Shown: positions 15,834-25,078, counted from the stretch's first letter. The stretch: 29,231 bases of DNA from CAZAQK01 sp050249355 (GCA_050249355.1 JBFWQQ010000012.1:1-29231), one strand, 5' to 3'. The notes: generated by a model not told the origin, from the letters alone. Numbers and translations are program-made.

Positions 15834-16270
15834 TCGGTTACCACCAGCTTCAGTTTAATGAATACCCACACAAAAAGCACCCAAGGCAATATATATAAAT
15901 AGCCCGAAGGCAGCACCACCAACGGGTGTATCAACAGCTTTTCCGGCATAAACTCACGCGCAGCCAGCATGCTGCCAATTATTGAAAAAGGTAAATAAAC
16001 AAATGGCAGCAGCAGGAATTGTTTGTCAATAACCTTGCCGTTATCGTCGGCAAGCCAGTACATGAATACCGTAATTACAAATACCGGCAACGGCCAACCG
16101 CCTATATATTCTAAAAATGTCTCGTTGGTCTGCAGGGCGATGATGCTGTAATAGGCCTGCTCCTGCCCGCGATACCACATCCATTCGGCAAGCCAGCTGG
16201 TATCCACAACGGAAATGCGCAACACCAGTATCAGCACCAACGCGATGAAATAGATCCAATGGCTGGGCAT
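15830..16270 (-). CDS. Four-helix membrane protein, unknown
   Basis: Encodes 146 residues with four hydrophobic stretches (about residues 3-22, 56-76, 86-104 and 117-142), so nearly all of it is membrane-embedded. The first loop is Trp/Tyr-rich (SWLAEWMWYRGQEQAYYS). I recognise no family. AGG lies 6 bases before the ATG. It starts 16 bases after lipA and overlaps the next membrane-protein gene by 4 bases, so expression is tied to lipoate synthesis and CoQ-binding genes. A role at the respiratory membrane is conceivable from the neighbours only. Confidence 0.75.
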   Translation of the reverse strand: MPSHWIYFIALVLILVLRISVVDTSWLAEWMWYRGQEQAYYSIIALQTNETFLEYIGGWPLPVFVITVFMYWLADDNGKVIDKQFLLLPFVYLPFSIIGSMLAAREFMPEKLLIHPLVVLPSGYLYILPWVLFVWVFIKLKLVVTE

Positions 16271-16286
16271 GCGCTACCTGTGTGCG

Positions 16287-17210
16287 TTAGGAATCAGTGT
16301 GCTGGGCTTTCCGCGCCGCCTGCATGGTGGCAAAATCTTCGGCAGCGTGGTAGGAAGAGCGCGTGAGCGGCGACGATGCCACCATCAGGAATCCGCGCGC
16401 TTTGGCCTGCCGCTTGTAATATTCGAATTCGTCCGGGGTTACATAGCGATCCACCGGGGCATGCGCCGGGGTTGGTTGCAGGTACTGGCCAATGGTCATG
16501 AAATCCACATCCGCCGAACGCAGGTCATCCATTACCTGCAGCACCTCTTCCTTGCTTTCCCCCAGCCCTACCATAATGCCGGACTTAGTGAAAATGGTCG
16601 GGTCGATCTCCTTAACGGTCTTGAGCAGGTGCAGCGAATTAAAATAGCGTGCGCCGGGCCGGATACTTTTATATAGGCGCGGTACAGTTTCGATGTTGTG
16701 GTTGAACACATCGGGCCGGGCACGAGCCACCGTTTCCACGCAACCGGGCTTGCGCAGGAAATCAGGGGTCAGCACCTCCACCGACGTGCCGGGCGCATAA
16801 AGGCGCAGCTTCTGGATGCACTGGGCGAAATGGTTCGCGCCGCCATCTTCCAGATCATCACGATCGACCGAGGTTATCACCACATGCTCCAGCTTCAGCT
16901 CACCCACCGCCTGCGCGAGATTGTCCGGTTCGTGCGGATTAAGCGCACCGGGCACACCGGTTTTTACATTGCAGAACGCACAGGCGCGTGTGCAGGTATC
17001 GCCCATGATCATCACCGTGGCGTGCTTCTGGCTCCAGCATTCGCCTATATTGGGACAGGCCGCTTCCTCGCACACCGTGTTCAGTTTCAGCTTGTGGATG
17101 ATCTGTTTGGTTTCGGCATATGTTTTGGATGCCGGCACCTTCACACGGATCCAGTCCGGCTTGGGAAGGCGTTTATCTTTCTTTTCCAGAATATTATGAA
17201 TATCGGCCAT
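16287..17210 (-). CDS. lipA: Lipoyl synthase
   Basis: Encodes 307 residues, the radical SAM enzyme that inserts two sulfurs into protein-bound octanoate to make lipoate for the 2-oxoacid dehydrogenases and the glycine cleavage system. The auxiliary cluster motif is CEEAACPNIGEC (CX4CX5C) and the radical SAM cluster motif is CTRACAFC (CX3CX2C). The C-terminal RSSYHA supplies the conserved Ser ligand of the auxiliary cluster. The ATG at 17210 matches the usual family length. A TTG 14 codons upstream would extend it without support. It heads the minus-strand operon that includes three small membrane proteins and a CoQ-binding protein. Confidence 0.97.
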   Translation of the reverse strand: MADIHNILEKKDKRLPKPDWIRVKVPASKTYAETKQIIHKLKLNTVCEEAACPNIGECWSQKHATVMIMGDTCTRACAFCNVKTGVPGALNPHEPDNLAQAVGELKLEHVVITSVDRDDLEDGGANHFAQCIQKLRLYAPGTSVEVLTPDFLRKPGCVETVARARPDVFNHNIETVPRLYKSIRPGARYFNSLHLLKTVKEIDPTIFTKSGIMVGLGESKEEVLQVMDDLRSADVDFMTIGQYLQPTPAHAPVDRYVTPDEFEYYKRQAKARGFLMVASSPLTRSSYHAAEDFATMQAARKAQHTDS

Positions 17211-17257
17211 GAACGCTGATTGCCCCTTGGGAAGTACAGGATTCCTTAACAAAACCC

Positions 17258-17285
17258 TTGTTTTTTCTTTGGTTTATTGTATACA
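17258..17285 (+). promoter_or_regulatory. Possible rpoZ promoter
   Basis: In the 120-base gap between lipA and rpoZ, TTGTTT (17258-17263) and TATACA (17280-17285) are separated by 16 bases and would start transcription near 17292, about 40 bases before the rpoZ ATG. The boxes are imperfect and the region is generally AT-rich, so this is tentative. Confidence 0.35.
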
Positions 17286-17330
17286 GCTAGTCTTCCAAAA
17301 AATGCTAGGAAATGCAAGGAGCAAAATCGC

Positions 17331-17732
17331 ATGGCACGCGTAACCGTTGAAGATTGTATCGTTCACATACCAAACCGCTTTGAACTGCTTCTCATGGCTG
17401 CCCAGCGCGCCAAGCAGATCAGCTCTGGCAATCCCCTTACCATAGACCGGGACAACGATAAAGACGCGGTGGTGGCACTGCGCGAGATAGCCGACCAGAC
17501 CGTAAGCCTCGGCCAGCTGAAAGAAGACGTGATCCAGAGCTTTTTCCGTAAGCCGCTAGCTGATGCTACGGATAAGAAGTTACTGGAAAGCGAAGACAAA
17601 GTTTCCCGTGATGTGGAAGATGCCTTTAAAGATGCTGCAGCAAGCATAGCAGCGGAACAAATGGCGCGAACCGAAGAGGAACAGGCAGGTGGCATGTCCT
17701 TCGAAGGCGACGACGTAGAAGCCAACGATTAA
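17331..17732 (+). CDS. rpoZ: RNA polymerase omega subunit
   Basis: Encodes 133 residues. The N-terminal 65 or so are the conserved omega domain: MARVTVEDCIVHIPNRFELL, the AAQRAKQIS helix, then KDAVVALREIADQTVS. Omega aids assembly and stability of the beta' subunit. The C-terminal half is an acidic, Ala/Glu-rich tail, longer than in E. coli (91 residues), as often seen in alphaproteobacteria. AAGGAG lies 9 bases before the ATG. It stands alone here, divergent from lipA, without the spoT/rel gene that often follows, and its stop is only 6 bases from the convergent kdpD stop. Confidence 0.95.
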   Translation: MARVTVEDCIVHIPNRFELLLMAAQRAKQISSGNPLTIDRDNDKDAVVALREIADQTVSLGQLKEDVIQSFFRKPLADATDKKLLESEDKVSRDVEDAFKDAAASIAAEQMARTEEEQAGGMSFEGDDVEAND

Positions 17733-17738
17733 TACCCC

Positions 17739-20438
17739 TTATTCAACATCCTGCTGACGCATGGGAAGCGTAAAAGTGAACATTGCGCCAGCTGGCTGGG
17801 CGTTCTGTGCCCATATTTTGCCTCCATGCGCGTGAATGATACCGCGTGAGATAGCAAGGCCCAGTCCCCCGCCTTTACTCCCTTCACTCTGGTTATTGTA
17901 GAATTTATCAAAAATGCGCTCTTCATCCCCGGATGTTATGCCGGGGCCATTATCGGTAATAATCACATGAATATCAGGCTTTACCACCCGTGCCTGTATA
18001 TGGATCATGGTACCGGTGGGAGTGTATTCGGCTACGTTCTCAAACAGGTTCACCAGCACCTGCTCAATTAACAGCCCGTCGATCTTCAAGAGCGGCACGC
18101 CTTTTTGTATCTCGGTCTTGACCTTGTAGCCCCTGAGTTTCTCTTCCACACGCATCAGCGCCGAGCCTATCAGCTCTTCGATAAAATACAGCTCCCGGTT
18201 CAGTTTCACCGAGCCGGATTCCAGGCTCGAGACGTCAAGCAGGTTGGTAACAATACGGGCCAGGCGTGCGCCCTCTTCATGAATAGACCGCAAGAGTTCA
18301 TTCTTGTATTCGGGGGTTACTTTATCCCCCTCGATTAGCAACGTACTGGCCGCACCAGTAATCACGGCCAAAGGGGTACGCAGGTCATGGGATACCGATG
18401 ACAGCAGGATATTGCGCAGTTTTTCGCTTTCTGCTTCCACCAGCGTCTTTTCCACCATTTCGGCAGCATGCGTGCGCTCCAGCGCCGAGGCAGCAATAGT
18501 GGCAAAATTCTCCATCAACTGTATCTGGTCAGAAGGAAATGAGGATTTTTCCTCATCATGTGGCCGCAGCCCCACCACTCCCATCACGCCGGAAGAAGAA
18601 ATCAACGGCACATACAAGGCATTTGCCGCCGGCAGGGTATCGGTGCCAAAACCTGCATTGACCTTGTGGGTAAATGCCCAACTGGCAACACTTTCTTCGC
18701 GCACCGGATCGATCCCGTCTTCTTCCATGTCACTTTCGGCCACCACGGTGTGCAGTTTGCCTTTATCATCTGGCAGCCATAGGAAAATATCGCTATTGAA
18801 TACGTCGGCCATGTGCTGTGCCGTGGTCTGCGCCAGTGCCACCTTGTCACGGACAGCATTGAGCTCGCGGCTCATGGCGAATAGTGTGGAAGTATTCTTT
18901 TCACGCTTGCGCGCATAGATCAGCTGGTTACGCATGCGCGAGGTTTGCGTGCCGATGACGAATCCTGTCACCATCAGTAACAGGAAGGTTATAACCTGAT
19001 AATCCTGTGATATCTTGAACGAATAATACGGAACGATAAAAAAGAAGTTCAGGCCGAGTGCCGCAAGAATGGTTGTCACCGCAGACGGGCCACGCCCATA
19101 GCGCAATGCAACCGCTACAATGCCGATCATATAGGCCATCACCACATGGATAGGCTCCAGTAGCGGGCGTATAGGGTATAGCATCACAGTAAGCGTCGAG
19201 ACGGCCACCAGCGGCGCCAGATAATATCTCCACGGGGCATGACCCGTCCAGAACACCGGCCTGTTGATACGTGCGTCCTCTGGGTCACCAGTGATCACGT
19301 ATACATCAATATCGCCGGAACCACGGATGATCTGTTCTGCCAGCGACCCTCTTATGAGCTCGCGCCAGCGCGAATGGTACACCTTTCCGACGATAATTTT
19401 GGTGATATTATTCTCACGCGCATAGACCAGTATATCCTCCGGGGCATTATTCCCATTGATAACTTCTGTTTTTGCCCCCATACGCTCGGCCAGCCGCTGG
19501 GTGCGTTCCACAGCCTCCTGGCCTTCCTTGCTCAGGCGGTAATGGCGCTCGTTCTCGACATATATGGTTCCCCACGGCGCCTTAAGGCCACTGGCCATGC
19601 GTTTTCCTGCGCGCACCAGCTTTGCGGACAGCTCATCCGGGCCGATACATACCAGAATACGGTCGGCTCCGCTCCACGATCGCTTTTTTGAACCTTCGGA
19701 AGCATGCACCGAATCCATCTGTGCGTCTACACGTTCAGCAGTACGGCGCAACGCAAGCTCACGTAGTGCAATCAAATTACTTTTCTTGAAAAAATTCTGT
19801 GCCGCCCTCCGTTTGGCATCGGGAGCGATATAGACCTTGCCCTCCTTGAGGCGTTTAAGCAGGTCTTCGGAAGGAATATCGACCAGCGATATCTCATCGG
19901 CATTATCGAATATCTCATCCGGAACGGTTTCTTTCACCCATATCCCGGTGATGCGCGCCACCACATCATTCAGGCTCTCAAGATGCTGTACGTTGATTGT
20001 GGTGAATACATTGATACCGGCATCCAGAAGCTCCTGTACATCATGCCAGCGTTTGGGATGGCGCGAACCGGGCGCATTGGTGTGTGCCAGTTCATCCAGC
20101 AGGATCAGTGTGGGGTTGCGCGCCAGCGCCGCGTCCAGATCGAACTCCTTTAAAATGGTGCCACGGTATTTTATCTCGTTGTAAGGCAGTATGGTCAGCC
20201 CATCGAGCAGCTTCTTCGTCTCTTCGCGGCCATGGGTTTCCACCAAGCCAACCACCACATCCACCCCTTCTTCCTGTGCCTGACGGCCAGCAGAAAGCAT
20301 GGCATAGGTCTTACCCACGCCAGCGCAGGCGCCGAAGAATATTTTCAGCTTGCCCCGTGATTTCTTCTGTTCTTTGCGTTCCTGCTGCGCGTGGATACGG
20401 CTGAGCAACTCGTCAGGATTCGGGCGTGAATCATCCAT
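17739..20438 (-). CDS. kdpD: Sensor histidine kinase KdpD
   Basis: Encodes 899 residues, the membrane sensor for K+ limitation that phosphorylates KdpE. Domains in order: an N-terminal KdpD domain with the P-loop GACAGVGKTYAML (about residues 36-48), a universal-stress-like domain (about 250-370), four membrane helices of the DUF4118 type (about 400-500), a GAF-like domain (about 520-650), HisKA with the phospho-acceptor His near residue 684 in SVSHDLRTPLAV, and HATPase with DNGPGI and GGGLGLAISRG. All kinase boxes look intact; the N box reads ENVAEYTP instead of the usual ENAAKYTP. The expected response-regulator gene kdpE does not follow. Confidence 0.96.
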   Translation of the reverse strand: MDDSRPNPDELLSRIHAQQERKEQKKSRGKLKIFFGACAGVGKTYAMLSAGRQAQEEGVDVVVGLVETHGREETKKLLDGLTILPYNEIKYRGTILKEFDLDAALARNPTLILLDELAHTNAPGSRHPKRWHDVQELLDAGINVFTTINVQHLESLNDVVARITGIWVKETVPDEIFDNADEISLVDIPSEDLLKRLKEGKVYIAPDAKRRAAQNFFKKSNLIALRELALRRTAERVDAQMDSVHASEGSKKRSWSGADRILVCIGPDELSAKLVRAGKRMASGLKAPWGTIYVENERHYRLSKEGQEAVERTQRLAERMGAKTEVINGNNAPEDILVYARENNITKIIVGKVYHSRWRELIRGSLAEQIIRGSGDIDVYVITGDPEDARINRPVFWTGHAPWRYYLAPLVAVSTLTVMLYPIRPLLEPIHVVMAYMIGIVAVALRYGRGPSAVTTILAALGLNFFFIVPYYSFKISQDYQVITFLLLMVTGFVIGTQTSRMRNQLIYARKREKNTSTLFAMSRELNAVRDKVALAQTTAQHMADVFNSDIFLWLPDDKGKLHTVVAESDMEEDGIDPVREESVASWAFTHKVNAGFGTDTLPAANALYVPLISSSGVMGVVGLRPHDEEKSSFPSDQIQLMENFATIAASALERTHAAEMVEKTLVEAESEKLRNILLSSVSHDLRTPLAVITGAASTLLIEGDKVTPEYKNELLRSIHEEGARLARIVTNLLDVSSLESGSVKLNRELYFIEELIGSALMRVEEKLRGYKVKTEIQKGVPLLKIDGLLIEQVLVNLFENVAEYTPTGTMIHIQARVVKPDIHVIITDNGPGITSGDEERIFDKFYNNQSEGSKGGGLGLAISRGIIHAHGGKIWAQNAQPAGAMFTFTLPMRQQDVE

Positions 20439-20499
20439 TTGCTTATGTATCCCTGTTAACCGGTTTCACAGTAACACCATCCATATTCCGCATAAACGC

Positions 20500-21093
20500 C
20501 TATTTTTTCTTTTTCTCGTTGTGTAGGCCATCAAGGGCAATATTGAGCATCAGCACGTTCACGCGCGGCGGACCATAGCCCATAAATTCCTCATGCGTAT
20601 GGCTATTGACCAGTTCACGCACCTGTTGTTCGGTAAGCCTGCGGCTTTTTGCCACTCGCTCTATCTGGTATTCTGCTGCAGCGGAGCTGATATGAGGATC
20701 CAGTCCGCTGGCAGATGCGGTCACCAGGTCGACAGGTATCAGCGCGCTGTCATCCTTATTGGATTTTTTCAGTTGAATGGCGCGCTCTTTCACAGCTTCG
20801 TGCAGCTTCGGATTATTCGGGCTCCAATTCGATGCCCGGGAACTTGCCGCATTATACGGCGGCACTGTGGCAGATGGGCGTCCCCAGAAATATTTATCTT
20901 CTGAAAAGTCCTGCCCCAGCAGCACCGAGCCTATCACTTTTCCTTCATGCTCTATAACACTGCCATTGGCCTGATAAGGAAATATAAGTTGGCTGATTCC
21001 TGTCACCACAGCGGGATACACGCCACCGGTTATAAAGCCTATGCAGAACAGTAAAATGGTGCAGGACAACATCAGTCGGATTAATGCGGTCAT
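20500..21093 (-). CDS. kdpC: K+-transporting ATPase subunit C
   Basis: Encodes 197 residues, the single-span KdpC subunit of the high-affinity KdpFABC K+ pump. One N-terminal membrane helix (about residues 8-30) is followed by a periplasmic domain with family hallmarks: GSVLLGQDFSEDKYFWGRPSA, NWSPNNPKL, DLVTASASGLDPHISS and LNIALD at the end. It overlaps kdpB (TGATG at 21091-21095). A gap of 61 bases separates it from kdpD, with only a weak AGGGA before the kdpD start. Confidence 0.96.
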   Translation of the reverse strand: MTALIRLMLSCTILLFCIGFITGGVYPAVVTGISQLIFPYQANGSVIEHEGKVIGSVLLGQDFSEDKYFWGRPSATVPPYNAASSRASNWSPNNPKLHEAVKERAIQLKKSNKDDSALIPVDLVTASASGLDPHISSAAAEYQIERVAKSRRLTEQQVRELVNSHTHEEFMGYGPPRVNVLMLNIALDGLHNEKKKK

Positions 21094-23159
21094 CAGAACA
21101 ACCCCATCATTACCAGAAGGAAATCAATGATCTTGATGCCGAAGAACGGTGCAATCAACCCACCGATTCCATATAAGAACAGATTATGACGTAGCAGCTC
21201 AACCGCCCCCACCTTGCGGTATGCCACGCCTTTCAGTGCCAGCGGAATAAGCGCAAAAATGATCAGCGCATTGAATATCACCGCCGACAGCATTGCCGAT
21301 GCCGGTGAAGCAAGATGCATAATGTTCAACACCTCCATGGCCGGGTATGCCGTAGAGAATGCCGCAGGCAGTATGGCAAAATACTTGGCAAGATCATTAG
21401 CGATCGAAAAAGTGGTAAGGGATCCCCGTGTCATCAGCAACTGTTTACCAATGATCACGATCTCGATCAGCTTGGTAGGATCAGAATCCAGATCCACCAT
21501 GTTACCTGCTTCCTTGGCTGCCTGTGTACCACTGTTCATCACCACTGCCACATTCGATTGCGCCAGCGCCGGTGCGTCATTAGTGCCATCCCCTACCATG
21601 GCCACCAGTTCACCGCGTGCCTGCATGGCACGGATCAGCATCAGCTTTGCTTCGGGTGTTGCTTCGGCAAGGTAATCGTCTACCCCTGCTTCAGCAGCTA
21701 CTGCAGCCGCCGTAAGCGGATTGTCGCCTGTGATCATCACGCTGCGTATGCCGATACGCCGCAATTCCGTCAATCGCTCCTTGATTCCCGGCTTCACAAT
21801 ATCTTTCAGTGAAATCGTGCCCAGTACTTCACCAGCATCTATCACCACCATGGGCGTACCGCCACTACGTGCAATGATCTCCACCTGCTCGGAAACCTCT
21901 TGGGGAAATTCTTTTCCCTCCATTTTTATATGTTTCTGTATAGCGTCCGGCGCGCCTTTTAATATTTTGCGCTCCCCGATGCGGATGCCTGAATAGCGGG
22001 TTTCCGCCGAGAATTCTATGAACGCACTACCCTGTGGAGCCGCAATATGGCTTGGCATACCGTATTTTTCACGTGCCAGTGCCACCACGCTTCTTCCTTC
22101 GGGCGTATTGTCGGCCAGCGACGAGAATTGCGCCGCGTCTGCAAGACGGTTCACCGATACCCCCGGTGCCGGATAGAATACTTCGGCCTGCCGATTGCCC
22201 TGTGTGATGGTTCCTGTCTTATCCAACAGTAACACATTCACATCTCCGGCAGCTTCCACCGCCCGACCTGAAAGTGCAATAACGTTAGCCTTGAGCAGGC
22301 GATCCATGCCAGCGATACCAATCGCCGAAAGCAGTCCCCCGATCGTCGTGGGCGCCAAACAGACCGTAAGCGCAATGAGTACGACCACACTCACCGGACG
22401 CGCGCCCGCGGATTCGCCTGTGCTATAAATGGAAAATGGCAGTACGCTGATAATGGTGATAAGAAATAATAGTGTAAAGCAGCACAGCAGTATTGATAGC
22501 GCTACTTCATTAGGTGTTTTTTTACGTTTTGCTCCTTCTACCAGCGCCACCATTTTATCAATGAATGTTTCGCCGGGATTACTGGTGATCTGCACTACCA
22601 GCCAATCGGATAACACACGTGTACCCCCCGTCACCGCATCACTGTCACCGTCACTTTCACGTATCACAGGGGCGCTTTCACCAGTAATGGCACTTTCATC
22701 CACCGAGGCAATACCATCTATCACACGACCGTCACCGGGCACAAAATCCCCGGCTTCAACCAGTACAATATCATCTACATGCAACGAGGCTGCGGAAACA
22801 GTCTGGTATTTATCGCGCCGTGAGGCTTGCTTGAGTTTCTTGGCAACCACATCCTTACGTAAGGCACGCAGGCTTTCCGCTTGCGCCTTACCCTGCCCCT
22901 CGGCCACACTTTCGGAAAAATTTGAGAATATCAGTGTTCCCCACAACCACGCCGCAATCCAGCCGAGAAACCATGGCGGATCATACGTAAGCTGCTTGCC
23001 CAGAAAAACCTCAAGCAGGAATATCAGGGTCACGATAAGCGACCCTATATATACCACGAACATGACAGGGTTGCGAAATTGCGCGCGCGGTGAAAGCTTA
23101 AGTATGGATTCTTTCGCCGCCTGCCCTAGATTAACATTGTATTTCATCGAAGCACTCAT
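21093..23159 (-). CDS. kdpB: K+-transporting ATPase subunit B
   Basis: Encodes 688 residues, the P-type ATPase catalytic subunit of KdpFABC. Key features: SAITGESAPVIRESD in the actuator domain (its Ser is the site of inhibitory phosphorylation in E. coli), the phosphorylated Asp in DKTGTITQGNR near residue 313, MITGDNPLTAAA, and GDGTNDAPALAQSNVAVVMNSGTQAAKEA. Length is close to the 682 of E. coli. It overlaps kdpA by 4 bases (ATGA) and kdpC by 3, so the subunits are translationally coupled. Confidence 0.97.
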   Translation of the reverse strand: MSASMKYNVNLGQAAKESILKLSPRAQFRNPVMFVVYIGSLIVTLIFLLEVFLGKQLTYDPPWFLGWIAAWLWGTLIFSNFSESVAEGQGKAQAESLRALRKDVVAKKLKQASRRDKYQTVSAASLHVDDIVLVEAGDFVPGDGRVIDGIASVDESAITGESAPVIRESDGDSDAVTGGTRVLSDWLVVQITSNPGETFIDKMVALVEGAKRKKTPNEVALSILLCCFTLLFLITIISVLPFSIYSTGESAGARPVSVVVLIALTVCLAPTTIGGLLSAIGIAGMDRLLKANVIALSGRAVEAAGDVNVLLLDKTGTITQGNRQAEVFYPAPGVSVNRLADAAQFSSLADNTPEGRSVVALAREKYGMPSHIAAPQGSAFIEFSAETRYSGIRIGERKILKGAPDAIQKHIKMEGKEFPQEVSEQVEIIARSGGTPMVVIDAGEVLGTISLKDIVKPGIKERLTELRRIGIRSVMITGDNPLTAAAVAAEAGVDDYLAEATPEAKLMLIRAMQARGELVAMVGDGTNDAPALAQSNVAVVMNSGTQAAKEAGNMVDLDSDPTKLIEIVIIGKQLLMTRGSLTTFSIANDLAKYFAILPAAFSTAYPAMEVLNIMHLASPASAMLSAVIFNALIIFALIPLALKGVAYRKVGAVELLRHNLFLYGIGGLIAPFFGIKIIDFLLVMMGLF

Positions 23160-24877
23160 GGCAAAACCACCTCGCTGGCGTACAGGGTGAGGTGTTCAGC
23201 GATCGGCCCCAATGCCAGCGATGGCACATAGGTCAATACGTCCATCAGAATGACGACTCCCACCAGCATCAGCGTAAATAAAGGAGTATGGGTTGGCAAT
23301 GTGCCCGAGCTGACCGGCAGGCTTTGCTTGGCTGCCAGCGAACCTGCAATAGCTAATACCGGGGCAAACACCCAGAACTTCCCTATCGCCATACAGATAC
23401 CCAGCGCGATGTTGTAATACGGCGTGTTAGTGTCCAGCCCGGAAAAAGCGCTGCCGTTATTGCGGCTAGTAGAAGAGAATGCGTACAGTATTTCAGTAAA
23501 TCCCTGCGCACCGGGATTATGCGCTGTCAGGTGTCCAAGCTGTAACATGATGGTTAGAGCTGTGCCAAATAATACCAGCGCGGATGGCATTATCATCACC
23601 AGTCCTGCCATTTTCATTTCATACGGCCCGAGCTTCTTGCCCAGGTATTCCGGTGTGCGCCCGACCATGAGCCCGCCAAGGAATACGGTAATCAGTACGT
23701 ATACGATCATCTCTACCGCACCGTTACCCACACCGCCATAGATCACTTCACCAAACTGTATGAGCATCAGCATGATCATGCCCGAAAGCGGCATATAGGA
23801 ATCATGCATACTGTTGACGGTGCCACTGGAAGTTGCCGTGGCCACCACCCCCCACAAGGCAGAATCCATCGCTCCTATGCGCATCTCCTTGCCTTCCATA
23901 TTACCGGCTGACTGGTCGATAACCGCCGGGTCAAATTTCGGGTTGGGCCCCTGCTCGATCGACATGGCGGCAAAAGCAAGCGGTAGGAAAATGATTGTCA
24001 TCGCGGTGAGCAAAGACCAACCCTGCCTCCTGTCTCCTGCCATGATACCAAAGCAGTATATGAACGCTACCGGCAGCAATAGCATGGCAGTTGCACTCAG
24101 CATGTTGGTCAGCGGCGTCGGATTGGCATACGGATGTGCAGAATTCACATTGAAGTACCCGCCACCATTACTGCTTAACAGCTTTGCAGATAGCTGTGAT
24201 GCCACCGGGCCATGCGCTATTGCATGCTCATTCAGCTCCGCATGCACTTGCAGCGGCTGGTATAAAATCTGCCCGGTAAAATTCTGTACCACTCCCTGTG
24301 ATACGAGAAACAGCGCAAACACGAACGAGAGCGGCAGCAGCACGTATATTATAGTGCGGATCATATCGGCCCAGGCGTTACCTATCGTATGCATATTCTT
24401 GCGCTTAAACCCGCGAAATAACGCAACCGCAACGGCCATACCTGCTGCTGCCGACATAAAGTTCTGCACTACCACACCCAGCATTTGTGATAAGATGCTC
24501 AGTTGTGTTTCACCGCTGTAACCCTGCCAGCTGGTATGGGTTACAAAGCTCATCGCCGTGTTAAAGGCCAGATCCGGGCTGAATCCTACATACTGATTAG
24601 GATTTAGCGGCAAATGATCCTGAAATAGCAAGATAAGATAGAGAAAGACAAACCCCACCATACCCAACATGACCACGGTCACATAATAGCGAAACCAGTG
24701 CATTTCCTCTTTAGGGTCGATATCGCACAAACGGTAGATACCATTCTCAACCCACCCCAGAATGGGATGTAACCACACTTTTTTCCCGGCATAGATGCGG
24801 GCCATATATTCGCCTAGCGGCTTGGCGCAGATAAATACGATAATAAGAGTGATAAGGATATGAAGAAGCGATGTCAT
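23156..24877 (-). CDS. kdpA: K+-transporting ATPase subunit A
   Basis: Encodes 573 residues, the channel-like K+-binding subunit of KdpFABC. Ten or so membrane helices are interrupted by four selectivity-filter loops, recognisable as HTSWQGYSGE, SNGGGYFNVNSAHP, TSSGTVNSMHDSYMPLSG and STSRNNGSAFSG, each with the central Gly residues expected of the filter. It begins 4 bases after the kdpF stop and overlaps kdpB by 4 bases. Confidence 0.97.
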   Translation of the reverse strand: MTSLLHILITLIIVFICAKPLGEYMARIYAGKKVWLHPILGWVENGIYRLCDIDPKEEMHWFRYYVTVVMLGMVGFVFLYLILLFQDHLPLNPNQYVGFSPDLAFNTAMSFVTHTSWQGYSGETQLSILSQMLGVVVQNFMSAAAGMAVAVALFRGFKRKNMHTIGNAWADMIRTIIYVLLPLSFVFALFLVSQGVVQNFTGQILYQPLQVHAELNEHAIAHGPVASQLSAKLLSSNGGGYFNVNSAHPYANPTPLTNMLSATAMLLLPVAFIYCFGIMAGDRRQGWSLLTAMTIIFLPLAFAAMSIEQGPNPKFDPAVIDQSAGNMEGKEMRIGAMDSALWGVVATATSSGTVNSMHDSYMPLSGMIMLMLIQFGEVIYGGVGNGAVEMIVYVLITVFLGGLMVGRTPEYLGKKLGPYEMKMAGLVMIMPSALVLFGTALTIMLQLGHLTAHNPGAQGFTEILYAFSSTSRNNGSAFSGLDTNTPYYNIALGICMAIGKFWVFAPVLAIAGSLAAKQSLPVSSGTLPTHTPLFTLMLVGVVILMDVLTYVPSLALGPIAEHLTLYASEVVLP

Positions 24878-24881
24878 ACGA

Positions 24882-24968
24882 TCAGGGGAAAAGGTCTGGT
24901 CTTAGCATAGCAACCAGGAGGTAAATGAACAGCAGCCCCGCGATAATTCCCATGATCATGTATAACAT
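24882..24968 (-). CDS. kdpF: KdpF small regulatory subunit
   Basis: Encodes only 28 residues: a single hydrophobic helix (MGIIAGLLFIYLLVAML) ending RPDLFP. KdpF is a ~29-residue lipid-like stabilising subunit of the KdpFABC complex, and this peptide has the right length, topology, terminal motif (hydrophobic helix plus a short P-[ED]-x-F tail) and position immediately before kdpA. The first ATG (24968) has GAGG 8 bases upstream; internal ATGs at 24959 and 24953 are also possible starts. Its stop lies 4 bases before the kdpA ATG. Confidence 0.85.
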   Translation of the reverse strand: MLYMIMGIIAGLLFIYLLVAMLRPDLFP

Positions 24969-24978
24969 ATCTTATGCC

Positions 24979-25071
24979 TCAATCAGGACGAATATGTCGG
25001 CACAACAGGCCAAGCAGCAGAGAGCCGCCAATCAGAAGCAAGCCCAGCAGCATATATCCAATCATTGTCAT
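24979..25071 (-). CDS. 30-residue membrane peptide in kdp leader
   Basis: An open frame of 30 codons lies 10 bases upstream of kdpF on the same strand. The product begins MTMIGYMLLGLLLIGGS and continues LLLGLLCRHIRPD: one hydrophobic helix with a short basic tail. I know no such conserved kdp gene. The ATG lies at, or one base after, the start of transcription predicted from the promoter at 25079-25106, so translation would be leaderless; no ribosome binding site is present. Internal Met codons 3 and 7 are alternatives. It resembles KdpF in size and layout, and could be a second KdpF-like peptide, an unrelated membrane peptide, or a leader whose translation aids kdpF. Confidence 0.45.
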   Translation of the reverse strand: MTMIGYMLLGLLLIGGSLLLGLLCRHIRPD

Positions 25072-25078
25072 AGGCCGC

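Noticed and set aside
17240..17275. A terminator-like AACAA/TTGTT stem with a T-run between lipA and rpoZ
   Set aside because: The stem is only 5 AT-rich pairs and no gene reads into it on the plus strand; it is better explained as AT-rich promoter sequence.
22429..23190. A 253-codon plus-strand frame opposite kdpB
   Set aside because: Antisense shadow of a conserved P-type ATPase gene with no domain of its own.
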